From Paenibacillus dakarensis (GTDB lineage Bacteria > Bacillota > Bacilli > Paenibacillales > Paenibacillaceae): 45,471 bases of DNA. The position numbers and the translations under genes are program-made. This document shows, piece after piece, positions 18,503 through 27,356 of this stretch (position 1 is its first letter; each line of letters begins with the position of its first letter). The notes under the pieces are model-generated. The model was not told the DNA's origin, ran no database searches, and saw nothing but the letters and a program-made list of their open reading frames with translations. The stretch covers positions 1 to 45,471 of the forward strand of contig NZ_CDSE01000015.1 in assembly GCF_001373415.1 (NCBI RefSeq), read 5' to 3'.

Positions 18503-19411
18503 TTAAAAATTAAAAATACGCTCAGGTCGCAGCATGGACCCAATCGAATCCCCAACGATAAGCATAGTCAGGAAAATAGCTACATAAATAAGCAAAATAG
18601 CATAGAGCGTATCCAGTCCCCCGAGGGCTACACGCTTGTAGCTCGTTGTAATCAGCGCCGGAATCGTAAAGATCCCGCCAATAAGCCCAATGGTCAGAAA
18701 TGCTCCGCCAACTGAACTTCCCAGGATTATAAAGAGAAAAGCGATAAGAGATATAACAATGAAAGGAATAAGCATGACTCCAAAGCGGGCTATAATTTCT
18801 TTGAAATGAGCGCCTGGATGGGTTGACAGCTTTACAGCCCCGAATGTGTAAACGGCAACCAGGAACATAAATACCGCTAACCAGAACGCAGGTTTTAACA
18901 CAAAATCTACAAATGGACTCGAACTGAGGAAGCTGCGTGCCTCATGGCCCAAGGAGAAATAAAACATCAAGGGAAAGAGAATTACAAAAATAGCAAGGGA
19001 TATGATACCGTTCAGCAGTTGTTCGCTTCCCGTTTTCTGGGTTACGGCAAGCGGGCTTTTGAGACCCTTTAGGAAATAATCAAAATAAACCTTGGAGTTT
19101 TGCTTGGCGCTCTCGATATACGGATTAGGCTTGGAAAGCTCATCCCCCGCTGTCCCTCCCGTTGTAGCCTGGGGACGCGGCGGAGCTGTAAATACATGAT
19201 GATGTGCTTCACCTGCTGCCGACTCATTCTGCACGCTTCGGAATTCCGCCGGAGGTGCCGGTATTTCTGTATTCACTTCCGTTTCACTTGCCTCCTGCCC
19301 CTCAAAGGACTGGACTGCTGAGGTTTCCTCTACCTCAGGGCCGAGCTTCGCACCGCATTTTTCACAAAACTTCCCACCCTCGTTCTCGTGGCCGCAAATC
19401 TTACAAATCAT
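18503..19411 (-). CDS. Zinc-ribbon polytopic membrane protein of unknown function
   Basis: The 302-residue protein starts with a zinc ribbon (C3, C6, C16, C19), continues with about 85 residues of acidic, Pro/Ala-rich linker and ends with about five membrane helices (roughly 134-154, 173-193, 211-232, 236-256, 267-288). AAGGAGG lies 7 nt before the ATG. First gene of a two-gene unit with the TcaA/YvbJ-like gene. The membrane part is Yip1-like in general shape, but I cannot assign a family. The shared zinc-ribbon head suggests the two proteins interact or respond to the same cytoplasmic cue (inference). Confidence 0.82.
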   Translation of the reverse strand: MICKICGHENEGGKFCEKCGAKLGPEVEETSAVQSFEGQEASETEVNTEIPAPPAEFRSVQNESAAGEAHHHVFTAPPRPQATTGGTAGDELSKPNPYIESAKQNSKVYFDYFLKGLKSPLAVTQKTGSEQLLNGIISLAIFVILFPLMFYFSLGHEARSFLSSSPFVDFVLKPAFWLAVFMFLVAVYTFGAVKLSTHPGAHFKEIIARFGVMLIPFIVISLIAFLFIILGSSVGGAFLTIGLIGGIFTIPALITTSYKRVALGGLDTLYAILLIYVAIFLTMLIVGDSIGSMLRPERIFNF

Positions 19412-19772
19412 TTCTTTACCTCCTTGTTCATTTTAGTTAGAACTCACATTATCTTAGAGTTAGATAAAGAAGACACATGGATAACGAATTAGCTCCTCAG
19501 GTACCATTTACTTTTTGAAAACCGATCTATGTAATCAAACCATTATAAATATGAAAACTGGTAAGATGGCCCTAAGTCTAACCTTTATATTCCCAAAAGC
19601 ATGTGAGTCTGGAACTATTTTAGATTATAGTATAAATGCGGCACCCTGCTAATGGAAGCATTTTCTGGTTTATGTCCGCTTGTAGGATGAAGAGGTATGT
19701 CATTATTTGTTTATACTATATAGAAGAACTCCATATAAATTATTCCAATAGGAACCAGGGAAGGTGCTCTTC
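19412..19772. other. Intergenic region between divergent zinc-ribbon and glycosylase genes
   Basis: A 361-bp AT-rich gap without a credible gene. A TTATCT/AGATAA inverted repeat with a 7-nt loop lies at 19449-19467, close before the zinc-ribbon gene. Several TATA-like boxes occur near 19630-19720, but no pair with a good spacer was found. A regulatory protein site is possible; nothing more can be said. Confidence 0.4.
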
Positions 19773-20447
19773 ATGATTCATGAAAAAAAAGATTTTACAG
19801 CTCGCTATGGCCAGCCCTTACCCTCTTCTATATTTACAGATACGGCACTTGAATCTGCCCCTAAACTGCTCGGACAGACACTCGTTCGATCCACAGAGGA
19901 CGGAGAAATCCGCTGCAAAATTGTAGAGACCGAAAGCTATGGGGGCGTCGAAGACAAAGGCTCTCACGCTTATGGTGCCAGACGTACAGCCCGGACTGAA
20001 ACCATGTTTCATGCAGGCGGCGCATGCTATGTTTATCTCATCTATGGCATGTATCATTGCGTCAATGTGGTTACAGGAAAGGAGCATGACCCCCAGGCTG
20101 TATTAATCCGGGCTGTAGAGCCTTTGACGAGCCGGGATGCCGAGTTAATGAAGCTTTACCGCGGCAAGCTTCCGGCCGGAAAGCCCGCCAATCTAAGCAA
20201 CGGTCCCGGTAAACTCTGCCGTGCTCTCCGGATTGATAAAAGTCTAAATGGCTGCCAATTGAACCAGATGAATGGACCGCTCTATCTGGAGCTTGGAGAG
20301 GATGTGTCCCGCCTTTCTATCGTACAGGCCCCCCGCATTAACATTCCTTATGCGGACGAATATGCGGCTAAACCTTGGCGTTTCTATATTAAAGGCAATC
20401 CTTATGTATCGATAGACGACAAAGAAGCTGTACCTTACTCCATCTAA
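19773..20447 (+). CDS. mpg: 3-methyladenine DNA glycosylase (AAG/MPG family)
   Basis: Removes alkylated and deaminated purines from DNA in base-excision repair. The 224-residue protein shows the AAG core: IVETESYGG with the expected catalytic Glu52, SHAYGARRTARTETMF, the GGACYVYLIYGMYHCVNVV strand pair and NLSNGPGKLCRAL near the DNA-contacting loop. The start is ATG 19773 (GGAAGG 8 nt upstream); the in-frame GTG at 19764 overlaps that site. Stand-alone gene, followed by a weak terminator and then the cadC operator region. Confidence 0.93.
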   Translation: MIHEKKDFTARYGQPLPSSIFTDTALESAPKLLGQTLVRSTEDGEIRCKIVETESYGGVEDKGSHAYGARRTARTETMFHAGGACYVYLIYGMYHCVNVVTGKEHDPQAVLIRAVEPLTSRDAELMKLYRGKLPAGKPANLSNGPGKLCRALRIDKSLNGCQLNQMNGPLYLELGEDVSRLSIVQAPRINIPYADEYAAKPWRFYIKGNPYVSIDDKEAVPYSI

Positions 20448-20453
20448 GCCAGT

Positions 20454-20488
20454 CAGGATGCGGGGGCATTTTCCTGAGTCCTTTTTTT
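20454..20488 (+). terminator. Weak terminator after the glycosylase gene
   Basis: CAGGA...TCCTG forms a 5-bp stem with a 13-nt loop, followed a few bases later by seven T residues. Confidence 0.4.
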
Positions 20489-20495
20489 AGATATC

Positions 20496-20519
20496 ATAAT
20501 CAAACCAACGTTTGAATAT
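20496..20519. promoter_or_regulatory. CadC-type operator 1
   Basis: ATAATCAAAC-CAAC-GTTTGAATAT is a 10-4-10 inverted repeat with 9 of 10 paired positions. It overlaps the -35 box of the promoter at 20512-20540. The TCAAA/TTTGA core matches ArsR/CadC-type operators. Confidence 0.7.
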
Positions 20520-20540
20520 TGGGCGAAAATGGCGTATATT
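20512..20540 (+). promoter_or_regulatory. cadC-cadA promoter
   Basis: TTGAAT, a 17-bp spacer and TATATT. A second candidate, TTAACA (20545-20550)-18-TATACT (20569-20574), lies downstream and would leave almost no leader. Either would be blocked by the operators. Confidence 0.65.
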
Positions 20541-20547
20541 CGAGTTA

Positions 20548-20571
20548 ACAATCAAATCATCATTTGAATAT
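20548..20571. promoter_or_regulatory. CadC-type operator 2
   Basis: ACAATCAAAT-CATC-ATTTGAATAT repeats operator 1 with the same central spacing, 52 bp away. It covers the likely start region, and the interval between the boxes of the second promoter candidate. Confidence 0.7.
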
Positions 20572-20597
20572 ACTGTATTCGCAGGGAGGTGAAACGG

Positions 20598-20996
20598 GTG
20601 ACGATAAAGAGAGAGCTGTTATCTTATCCCGATAATAACCAGGATGCGTGCGAGGCTTTCTGTCCAACACCAGAGAAGGTATCACAACTGAAGCAGGCTA
20701 TAGCTGAAGATGACATCACCGGAATGACAGAGATATTCAAGGCTCTCGCCGATCCTACTCGCGTTAAGGTGGCCTATATGCTGGATCGTGGCGGTGAATT
20801 GTGTGTGTGCGATGTGGCTGAGGTGCTTGGGAGCTCAACGGCTACAGCCTCTCACCATCTCCGTACGCTTAAAAATAAATCTATCGCTAAGTCACGCAAG
20901 GAAGGCAAGAACGTATTCTATTCCTTGAAAGACGATCATATTCGCACCCTGCTTCATATGACACTGGAACATCAGAAAGAGAAGGTGGAAACATGA
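20598..20996 (+). CDS. cadC: ArsR/SmtB-family metal-responsive repressor, CadC-like
   Basis: A dimeric winged-helix repressor that leaves its operator when it binds Cd(II), Pb(II) or Zn(II). The 132-residue protein has the HTH (DVAEVLGSSTATASHHLRTL in pieces) and the metal box ELCVCD with C69 and C71. Two further cysteines in the N-terminal arm (C18, C22) would complete a CadC-type alpha-3N site. The start is GTG 20598, because GGGAGGTG is 6 nt upstream; the frame's earlier GTG lies inside that sequence. It overlaps cadA by 4 nt (ATGA). The twin operators just upstream suggest autoregulation. Confidence 0.92.
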   Translation: MTIKRELLSYPDNNQDACEAFCPTPEKVSQLKQAIAEDDITGMTEIFKALADPTRVKVAYMLDRGGELCVCDVAEVLGSSTATASHHLRTLKNKSIAKSRKEGKNVFYSLKDDHIRTLLHMTLEHQKEKVET

Positions 20997-23260
20997 GCAC
21001 ATATAACGACTCCACACCTCGCGGCAAAGATAACAACAACAACGATGTAAACACGGAATACCGGGTGCAGGGCCTTTCCTGCCCTAACTGTACACGCGAA
21101 ATGCAAGATGAAATCAACAAGCTGGAGCATGGTCAGGGTGCTAAACTAAGCTATAACAGCGGGAAGCTGACCCTTTCTCCCCACGTAGACCTTACACGGG
21201 TTGAGGAAATATTAAAAAGTGACGGGGCCCGAATTGTTCATCCTTCCGATCCTCACGCAGCAGCTTCTACTAAGCATGCTCATGCGCACGATCATGGCGC
21301 CCATGCCCATGATGATCACAATCCTGGTGACAGCGAAGGCCAAAGCCATGGACATGCTCACAGCCATAACGAAAGCAGCAAAATGAAATGGCTGCTGTCG
21401 ATCTCAGCTGTCTTCTATCTGCTTACGTTCGTACTTGAAAACCAGGTTCCGGCTCCTGTCATTATCACGCTCTATGCTGCGGCTATGATCCTAAGCGGCT
21501 ATACCACGTTCCTTCGCGGACTCCGAAATCTAACGAGGCTTAAATTCAACATGGATACACTGATGACTGTTGCACTGATCGGTGCAGTGATCATTGGCGA
21601 ATGGCGGGAAGCAACGCTTGTAGCCATACTATTCGGTCTGAATGAGATGCTTGAAGGCTACGGCATGAATCGTGCCCGTCAGTCGATGGAGGCCCTGCTT
21701 GCAGCCGCACCTAAAGAGGCGGAATTACTTCGTAATGGTGAAGCCATTCGTGTACCGATTGCAAGCCTTTCACCAGGCGATATTGTCCGTGTCCGCCCAG
21801 GGGAGAAGATCCCTTCTGACGGGATCATTTCGCAAGGAACAGGTGCAGTCAACGAAGCCGCGATTACCGGAGAATCGGTTCCTGTGACGAAGAGAGAAGG
21901 AGATGCCGTGTTCGGCGGCAGTGTCAGCACAGACGGCCTGTTGAATGTAGAAGTGACCAAGGCCTATGAAGATTCATCTCTGGCCAAAATTATGCATTTG
22001 GTTCAGGAAGCACAGGACAGCAAGACACCAACAGAGTTGTTCATCGATAAATTTGCCAAGTACTACACACCGGCAATTATGATGATTGCCCTATTCATGA
22101 CGATCATCCCGCCACTGCTGTTCGGTCAGCCATGGATGACATGGGTGTATCAAGGCCTCTCCATCCTTATTGTCGGCTGTCCATGTTCACTTGTACTGTC
22201 TTCCCCTATCGCACTGGTAAGCGGGATGACCAGGGCAGCACGGAACGGTATTCTGGTCAAAGGCGGCGTTCACATGGAGCAGCTTGGACGGCTTCAAGCC
22301 ATCGCATTTGACAAGACCGGCACACTGACACGCGGTGAGCCTGCTGTATATGCAGAAACTATATATAATCAGGAGAAATTTTATGCGGTTGCGGGCTCTG
22401 TAGAGCAGTCTTCCTTACACCCGCTGGCCAAGGCAGTCATGAAACATCTGGCCGCCAAGCAGCCGAATCAGACTTTTGCTGAGCCGCTGGATTCTACCGT
22501 GCTGCCAGGTGAAGGCGTTCGTGCAGAGGTTAACGGTAAACGCTATTGGGTGGGCAGTGAAGAAGTGCTTCGTCATGTAAAAAGTGAGCAGGAACCGGCC
22601 ATAACTGCTGTTCGTCAGGATATCCGGCGTATGAAAGAGCAAGGCTTCACGATTATTGTCGCAGCTGACGAGCATTCCGTGCTCGGCCTGTTCGGTCTGG
22701 CTGATGAGATACGTCCGGAAACGCCGGAGGTTATCAGACAGCTGCATCAAGCCGGTATTACGAATACCGTCATACTGACGGGTGATCACGAGCAATCTGC
22801 ACAGTCGATTGCGAAACAGGCCGGTGTAACGGACTTCTTCGCCAGTCTGCTGCCGGAAGAGAAAGTGTCCAAGATTAAAGAACTGGCACGCCATCAGAAG
22901 ACCGGTATGGTCGGAGACGGTATCAATGATGCACCTGCCCTTGCCGCTGCTGATCTCGGTATCGCTATGGGAAAGGGAACGGACAGTGCCATCGAGACAG
23001 CAGATGTGGTGCTCATGCAGGATCACCTCGGAAAGCTTCCTAATGCGATCAGCACCGCGAGAAAGGTTAACCGTGTCATTCGGTGGAATATCGCGATCTC
23101 GTTATCACTGAAGGCTATTGCACTGCTGCTGACCATTCCGGGTCTGCTTACCTTATGGATCGCCATCATATCGGATATGGGTGCAACGATTCTGGTGACA
23201 CTCCTCGGATTAACCATATTACTCGGTAAAGATAAGCCATCTGCTTCATCCCGCTCATAA
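20993..23260 (+). CDS. cadA: Heavy-metal-exporting P-type ATPase (Cd/Zn/Pb type)
   Basis: A P1B-type ATPase pumping soft divalent metals out across the membrane. The 755-residue protein has an HMA-like domain with GLSCPNC (C30, C33), then a His/Asp-rich linker at about 90-125 that could bind zinc. Membrane segments follow, with the TGES actuator motif (ITGESVPVTK), the CPC motif at 396-398 (GCPCSLVLSSP), the phosphorylated D440 in FDKTGTLTRG, the HP motif (SSLHPLAKA) and GDGINDAPALAAADLG. CPC is followed by Ser rather than the common Ala. The ATGA overlap with cadC couples their translation. Zn/Cd specificity is inferred from the CadC partner and the motif set. Confidence 0.95.
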   Translation: MSTYNDSTPRGKDNNNNDVNTEYRVQGLSCPNCTREMQDEINKLEHGQGAKLSYNSGKLTLSPHVDLTRVEEILKSDGARIVHPSDPHAAASTKHAHAHDHGAHAHDDHNPGDSEGQSHGHAHSHNESSKMKWLLSISAVFYLLTFVLENQVPAPVIITLYAAAMILSGYTTFLRGLRNLTRLKFNMDTLMTVALIGAVIIGEWREATLVAILFGLNEMLEGYGMNRARQSMEALLAAAPKEAELLRNGEAIRVPIASLSPGDIVRVRPGEKIPSDGIISQGTGAVNEAAITGESVPVTKREGDAVFGGSVSTDGLLNVEVTKAYEDSSLAKIMHLVQEAQDSKTPTELFIDKFAKYYTPAIMMIALFMTIIPPLLFGQPWMTWVYQGLSILIVGCPCSLVLSSPIALVSGMTRAARNGILVKGGVHMEQLGRLQAIAFDKTGTLTRGEPAVYAETIYNQEKFYAVAGSVEQSSLHPLAKAVMKHLAAKQPNQTFAEPLDSTVLPGEGVRAEVNGKRYWVGSEEVLRHVKSEQEPAITAVRQDIRRMKEQGFTIIVAADEHSVLGLFGLADEIRPETPEVIRQLHQAGITNTVILTGDHEQSAQSIAKQAGVTDFFASLLPEEKVSKIKELARHQKTGMVGDGINDAPALAAADLGIAMGKGTDSAIETADVVLMQDHLGKLPNAISTARKVNRVIRWNIAISLSLKAIALLLTIPGLLTLWIAIISDMGATILVTLLGLTILLGKDKPSASSRS

Positions 23261-23273
23261 ACCGCGACTACGG

Positions 23274-23309
23274 TCCCCTTCTCTTGGCTTTCGAGAGGAG
23301 GGGATTTTT
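23274..23309 (+). terminator. Intrinsic terminator of the cad operon
   Basis: An 11-bp stem (one T-G pair) with a 9-nt loop is followed by TTTTT, 14 bp after the cadA stop. Confidence 0.85.
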
Positions 23310-23432
23310 GCTTGTCCGGAACCGTGAGTATTTTGAACAAATTCTATTTATTGTAAATATATGAGTGTAATTATGGAACTTTATCCATCCCCTGTGCGTC
23401 TAATACGTATCAAAGAGAGGAGGTGCAAGAGG

Positions 23433-24614
23433 ATGAGATTCCCGAAATCAACGAAAACGGCAGGTGCTGCGGCGCTCGCGCTAACGCTAAGCATTTCACC
23501 CGTTGCAAGTCTATTACCAGGCTTCACTTCTTCTGCTTTTGCAGTCCAATCCATAAAGGAACCTTCAATAGCTTCTTGGGATCTAGAGCTTCAGCACGCA
23601 CCATTCACCAAAAATGGGGTCCTGCTTGTTCCTGTTAAAGAACTCACCGAGTATATGGATCTTCGGATTATACAATCAACCAACAAGAAATTCATTTATA
23701 TAAGCAGTCCCAACCAATCGGTTCGAATTACACCCGGCCAATCCAGAGCAATCAATGCAAAGGGAACGATATTAGCTCTTGAAACAGCTCCGACTGTTCG
23801 TCATGGCGTGACTTACGTACCGGCATCGCTGTTAGCTAAAGGCTTCGGAATCCATCTAAAGTCGAAAGGAAAGTCTATCGTTTCTATACAGGGCAGCGCG
23901 CGGGAACACGTCTCTGCAGCGGCGGGCAATATGCTCATCTGGCTGAACCGTGAAACCCTGCAGCTGTCCATGGGTGAGATCGGCAAGCTTCCTGAAGCAG
24001 CAGGCAAGATCACTTTAGAGAATGTGGATTGGGTAAATTTCAAAGCCCGCAAAGTTAATGCTCTCAGCTATGTCGTCGAAATTAATAATTGGCACGGAGA
24101 ACCTCATATCCACGAGACCTACGTTCGTGCCCTCCTTCATAAAGGCAAAATCGTAAAACAAGGGGCGACCCACTTTACCAATTTCCCTGGTATAAACACA
24201 AAGCTAAATATCAATGGATATAAGGGGAATGTGGTAGTCATGGACGGCAGCACCCTCCAGCTTGTTCACCCAACAGGCAAAGTGGTTAAGACATATGATC
24301 TTGCAGCAATCACGGGTGTGGAAGATGACTTCGTCGTGGAGGCGATCGAGAATGATTTCCTGTTGGTCCGTCCATATAAAGCAGCCACATTGTTCATCGT
24401 TCACCCGGTTTTAAAAAAGGCTGTCCTCATCTATCCGGATCTGTTGGATGAGGAAACGCAAAAAATGATTAGAGAATATCCCCCGAATGAGGCCGGGTTC
24501 GTCGGTGACGGATTAGCCTACACCGGCTATACCAATCAGGAACTAACGTTTACATTTAATTATCCCTTACTTAACACTAAGAATAAGAGATTCTCATACA
24601 AGCCTCCTTTCTAA
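23433..24614 (+). CDS. Secreted protein with copper-amine-oxidase N-terminal-like domain
   Basis: The start is ATG 23433 after AGGAGGTG; the frame's upstream codons lack a ribosome binding site. The 393-residue protein begins with a classical signal peptide (MRFPKSTKTAGAAALALTL, then a hydrophobic core, cleavage near AFA-VQ). Residues about 45-155 resemble Cu_amine_oxidN1: NGVLLVPVKELTEY, RAINAKGTILALE and HGVTYVPASLLAKGFG. This fold in Paenibacillus is a non-catalytic, surface-associated module. The C-terminal 230 residues (beta-rich, HIHETYVRALLHKGK, VVMDGSTLQLVHPTG) are not recognised. Stand-alone gene converging on ywhD. Confidence 0.85.
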   Translation: MRFPKSTKTAGAAALALTLSISPVASLLPGFTSSAFAVQSIKEPSIASWDLELQHAPFTKNGVLLVPVKELTEYMDLRIIQSTNKKFIYISSPNQSVRITPGQSRAINAKGTILALETAPTVRHGVTYVPASLLAKGFGIHLKSKGKSIVSIQGSAREHVSAAAGNMLIWLNRETLQLSMGEIGKLPEAAGKITLENVDWVNFKARKVNALSYVVEINNWHGEPHIHETYVRALLHKGKIVKQGATHFTNFPGINTKLNINGYKGNVVVMDGSTLQLVHPTGKVVKTYDLAAITGVEDDFVVEAIENDFLLVRPYKAATLFIVHPVLKKAVLIYPDLLDEETQKMIREYPPNEAGFVGDGLAYTGYTNQELTFTFNYPLLNTKNKRFSYKPPF

Positions 24615-24638
24615 TATGACCTCTCCCCCTGTACAAAA

Positions 24639-24676
24639 AAGGCCCAGTGCGAAAATCCCCTTTCGCACTGGGCCTT
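24639..24676. terminator. Bidirectional terminator between converging genes
   Basis: A perfect 16-bp stem (AAGGCCCAGTGCGAAA with its complement) and a 6-nt loop. The minus strand continues with TTTT beyond the stem, so it is strongest for ywhD. Confidence 0.92.
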
Positions 24677-24697
24677 AATCTGTATATGTGTAGTTTA

Positions 24698-25207
24698 TTA
24701 TTCTGTTTCCAATGCTTGTTTGAACTCGTCAGAAGAGGCATTCCACCATTCCTCGTTCTTGGAGATCAGAAGCTCTTTCAACGCTTTTTTCTCCACATCA
24801 CCGAGTCCATCCACAATAATCTTCCGCTTCAGTGCTGCATCGAGTTTATTTACATGATCGGCAAGGATTTTCCAGCCCCGCTTCGCTTCTTCATCGATCC
24901 ACATTTCACACGCGGTCATGCCCCCATAGTGCTGCCCTTCCGGTGTACGGTCTACCGCAACCCACACAATCCATACCTGACGTCCATTCGGTACATCCTC
25001 ACGGTTCGTGGAGAACTTGATACCGCGCTCTACCTTACTCTTCGCATGCATGGCCCCAATTTCAATCTTAGCCTCTCCGCGATCAATAATGACCGGTGAC
25101 ACACTATTCAGGTCGATCGATCCTGCCCCGAACCCCTTGTGCTTGCTCTTGCTGTTTATAATGTTAAGGGCAATTTGCTTTTTTCCGCTTTGCTCCTGGT
25201 TCTCCAT
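24698..25207 (-). CDS. ywhD: YwhD family protein
   Basis: A cytoplasmic protein of 169 residues with unknown function. I recognise the YwhD pattern: KGFGAGSIDLNSVSPVII, EIGAMHAKSKVERGIKF and VWIVWVAVDR, given in pieces. B. subtilis ywhD also lies near pbpG and speE. The start is ATG 25207 with AGGAGG 9 nt upstream; the longer frame (to 25276) has no ribosome binding site. A possible promoter TTGCTT-16-TAAAAT is at 25285-25312. No membrane segment or catalytic motif is seen. Confidence 0.85.
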   Translation of the reverse strand: MENQEQSGKKQIALNIINSKSKHKGFGAGSIDLNSVSPVIIDRGEAKIEIGAMHAKSKVERGIKFSTNREDVPNGRQVWIVWVAVDRTPEGQHYGGMTACEMWIDEEAKRGWKILADHVNKLDAALKRKIIVDGLGDVEKKALKELLISKNEEWWNASSDEFKQALETE

Positions 25208-25284
25208 TTCGATAAACCTCCTGTATATAAGAACAGAAGCGAACCTCCGTCTCATTGATTTAAACAACCCGTCCAATATATTTT

Positions 25285-25312
25285 ATTTTAACTAATAATC
25301 CCCCAAAAGCAA
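25285..25312 (-). promoter_or_regulatory. Probable ywhD promoter
   Basis: TTGCTT (25307-25312), a 16-bp spacer and TAAAAT (25285-25290) on the minus strand. Confidence 0.5.
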
Positions 25313-25356
25313 ACATATACATGCTGTAGATGCTTGTCAACGGGAGGTTGTTCGAT

Positions 25357-27345
25357 ATGGTCCCACCACGCGCCAAAGTCTTTTTATCATCCCTGCTCGC
25401 CCTCGGTCTTCTTGGAAGTTCAATGCTGCTATTTCTGTATCAGACTCATGTTTCAGCGCCTGTTCTCGCTCCGGAGTCGGGCAAGCCTGCAGCGGCAGAG
25501 AAGGCTCCACTCTCACCACCGAAAGCGCAGTACGATGTACCCGCTCCCGCCCTGAGCAGCAGACTGGTCGAGTATCACATGGATGTCCGGTTTGAGCCCG
25601 GTGAGAAAAAACTAATAGGCAAGCAGACACTCACCTGGACGCATCCTGGAAAAAAAGCCGTAACTGAATTGTACTTTCACCTTTATCCCAATGCCTTTGC
25701 CTCTAAAGAAACCACATTCATGAAGGAATCCGGCGGCAGGCTTCGTTCTGACCCCATGCCGGAGGACGGCTTTGGCTCCATGAAGATAACGGGAATCAAG
25801 ACGGAGGAAGGGCTTTCTTTACTCCACCGTCTGCAATATGTTCAGCCTGATGACGGCAATGCGAAAGACCAAAGCTTGGTGAAGGTACGGCTTCCACGTC
25901 CTGTCCGGGGCGGTGAGAGCATCACGCTGAATATGGAATTCGAAGTAGCAATGCCTAAAATCTTTGCCCGTATGGGTACGGCAGATGACTTTGTAATGGC
26001 AGGGCAGTGGTTTCCCAAAATCAGTGTGTACGAGCCCGCCGGTTCACGCGGACGTAAGGATGAAGGCTGGAACCTGCACCAATATCACGGCAACTCAGAG
26101 TTCTACTCAGATTTCGGCATTTACAGTGTACGTATTCGGGTACCCGACAACTACATTGTGGCTGCCACGGGTTTTCCAACCAAGCCGGCTGTAAAGGCGA
26201 ATGGGGAAAAAGTGTATCACTTCTATGCCGATGACGTCCATGATTTTGCCTGGGCCGCTTCCCCGAACTTCGTCGTTGCGGAGGAAGCCTACTCGGCTCC
26301 CGGTGTACCTGGCGTCCGAATCAAGCTATACCTTGATCCGGTACATAAGGATTTGAAGGAACGATATTTTGATGCCGCCAAAGCAGCCTTATCCTCCTTC
26401 GGCAAGTGGTATGGAACTTACCCATACTCAACGCTTTCTATTGTCGTTCCTCCGAAAGATGGGAATGGCGCCGGAGGCATGGAATACCCGACGCTGGTGA
26501 CCGCATTCGGTGCCAAGGATGATTCGCCGGGATATGAACTGGAGCGCACCATTGCACATGAGATTGGCCACCAATATTTTTACGGAATCATCGCGAATAA
26601 TGAATTTGAAGAAGCCTGGCTGGATGAAGGGTTCACCTCTTATGCAGAGGAAAGGGTGATGGAGAAAGAATACGGGATCACTCCTAATACAGCAGCCCAG
26701 GCAGCCTCCATCTTCTCGCCGGAGCCGCTTCAGCTGGAATCGTGGAAATACGGATCCCAGAAGAAGTACGCCATGAATGTCTACACCCGCGGTAAGCTGG
26801 TGCTTCAAGATATGGAGCGTCTGGTCGGCACACCGACCATGGACAAGATCATGATGACTTATGCGAAAAAATACCGGTTCAAACATCCAACCACTCAGGA
26901 CTTCCAGAACGTTGTAGAACAGATAACCAAACAATCCTGGCAGCCCTATTTCAATGAGTACGTTTATGGAAATCAGATGGTGGATGTCGCGATCGATCAT
27001 ATTCAGACCAAAAACCTCGGTACGCACGAAAAGCCGGCTTATGAATCTATTGTAACGGTGGTGAGTAAAGGCGGACCGGTCACCAACATTCCGATTACAT
27101 TTGCCTTCAAGGATGGAAAGAACATTAAAAAGATATGGGACGGCAAGAATGGAAGCACTCAATACAAAATCAAACATTCTTCTCCGCTGCTCTGGGCTAT
27201 GGTCGATCCCAAATATACGATCGTGCTTGAGAACAAGCATATTAACAATTATATGAAGACGGGAACCGACCAGAAGGTATTCACCCGCTGGAATCTAAGC
27301 GTCACGAAGCTGGTAGAGACATTATTCGGCGGCCTGTCATGGTAA
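25357..27345 (+). CDS. M1 family zinc metallopeptidase, membrane-anchored or secreted
   Basis: A gluzincin aminopeptidase-type protein with HEIGH at 401-405 and the third zinc ligand E424 in LDEGF, in the family HExxH-x18-E spacing. The GAMEN-like exopeptidase motif reads GAGGMEYPT. The start is ATG 25357, because GGGAGG lies 9 nt upstream; the frame opens 27 bp earlier. The N-terminus is a single hydrophobic segment (VFLSSLLALGLLGSSMLLFLY), an uncleaved anchor or a signal peptide, followed by a Pro/Ala-rich linker. The C-terminal 130 residues form a beta-rich region. Natural substrate unknown. The next gene starts 11 bp later and is surely co-transcribed. Confidence 0.92.
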   Translation: MVPPRAKVFLSSLLALGLLGSSMLLFLYQTHVSAPVLAPESGKPAAAEKAPLSPPKAQYDVPAPALSSRLVEYHMDVRFEPGEKKLIGKQTLTWTHPGKKAVTELYFHLYPNAFASKETTFMKESGGRLRSDPMPEDGFGSMKITGIKTEEGLSLLHRLQYVQPDDGNAKDQSLVKVRLPRPVRGGESITLNMEFEVAMPKIFARMGTADDFVMAGQWFPKISVYEPAGSRGRKDEGWNLHQYHGNSEFYSDFGIYSVRIRVPDNYIVAATGFPTKPAVKANGEKVYHFYADDVHDFAWAASPNFVVAEEAYSAPGVPGVRIKLYLDPVHKDLKERYFDAAKAALSSFGKWYGTYPYSTLSIVVPPKDGNGAGGMEYPTLVTAFGAKDDSPGYELERTIAHEIGHQYFYGIIANNEFEEAWLDEGFTSYAEERVMEKEYGITPNTAAQAASIFSPEPLQLESWKYGSQKKYAMNVYTRGKLVLQDMERLVGTPTMDKIMMTYAKKYRFKHPTTQDFQNVVEQITKQSWQPYFNEYVYGNQMVDVAIDHIQTKNLGTHEKPAYESIVTVVSKGGPVTNIPITFAFKDGKNIKKIWDGKNGSTQYKIKHSSPLLWAMVDPKYTIVLENKHINNYMKTGTDQKVFTRWNLSVTKLVETLFGGLSW

Positions 27346-27356
27346 GGGGGGAGAGA

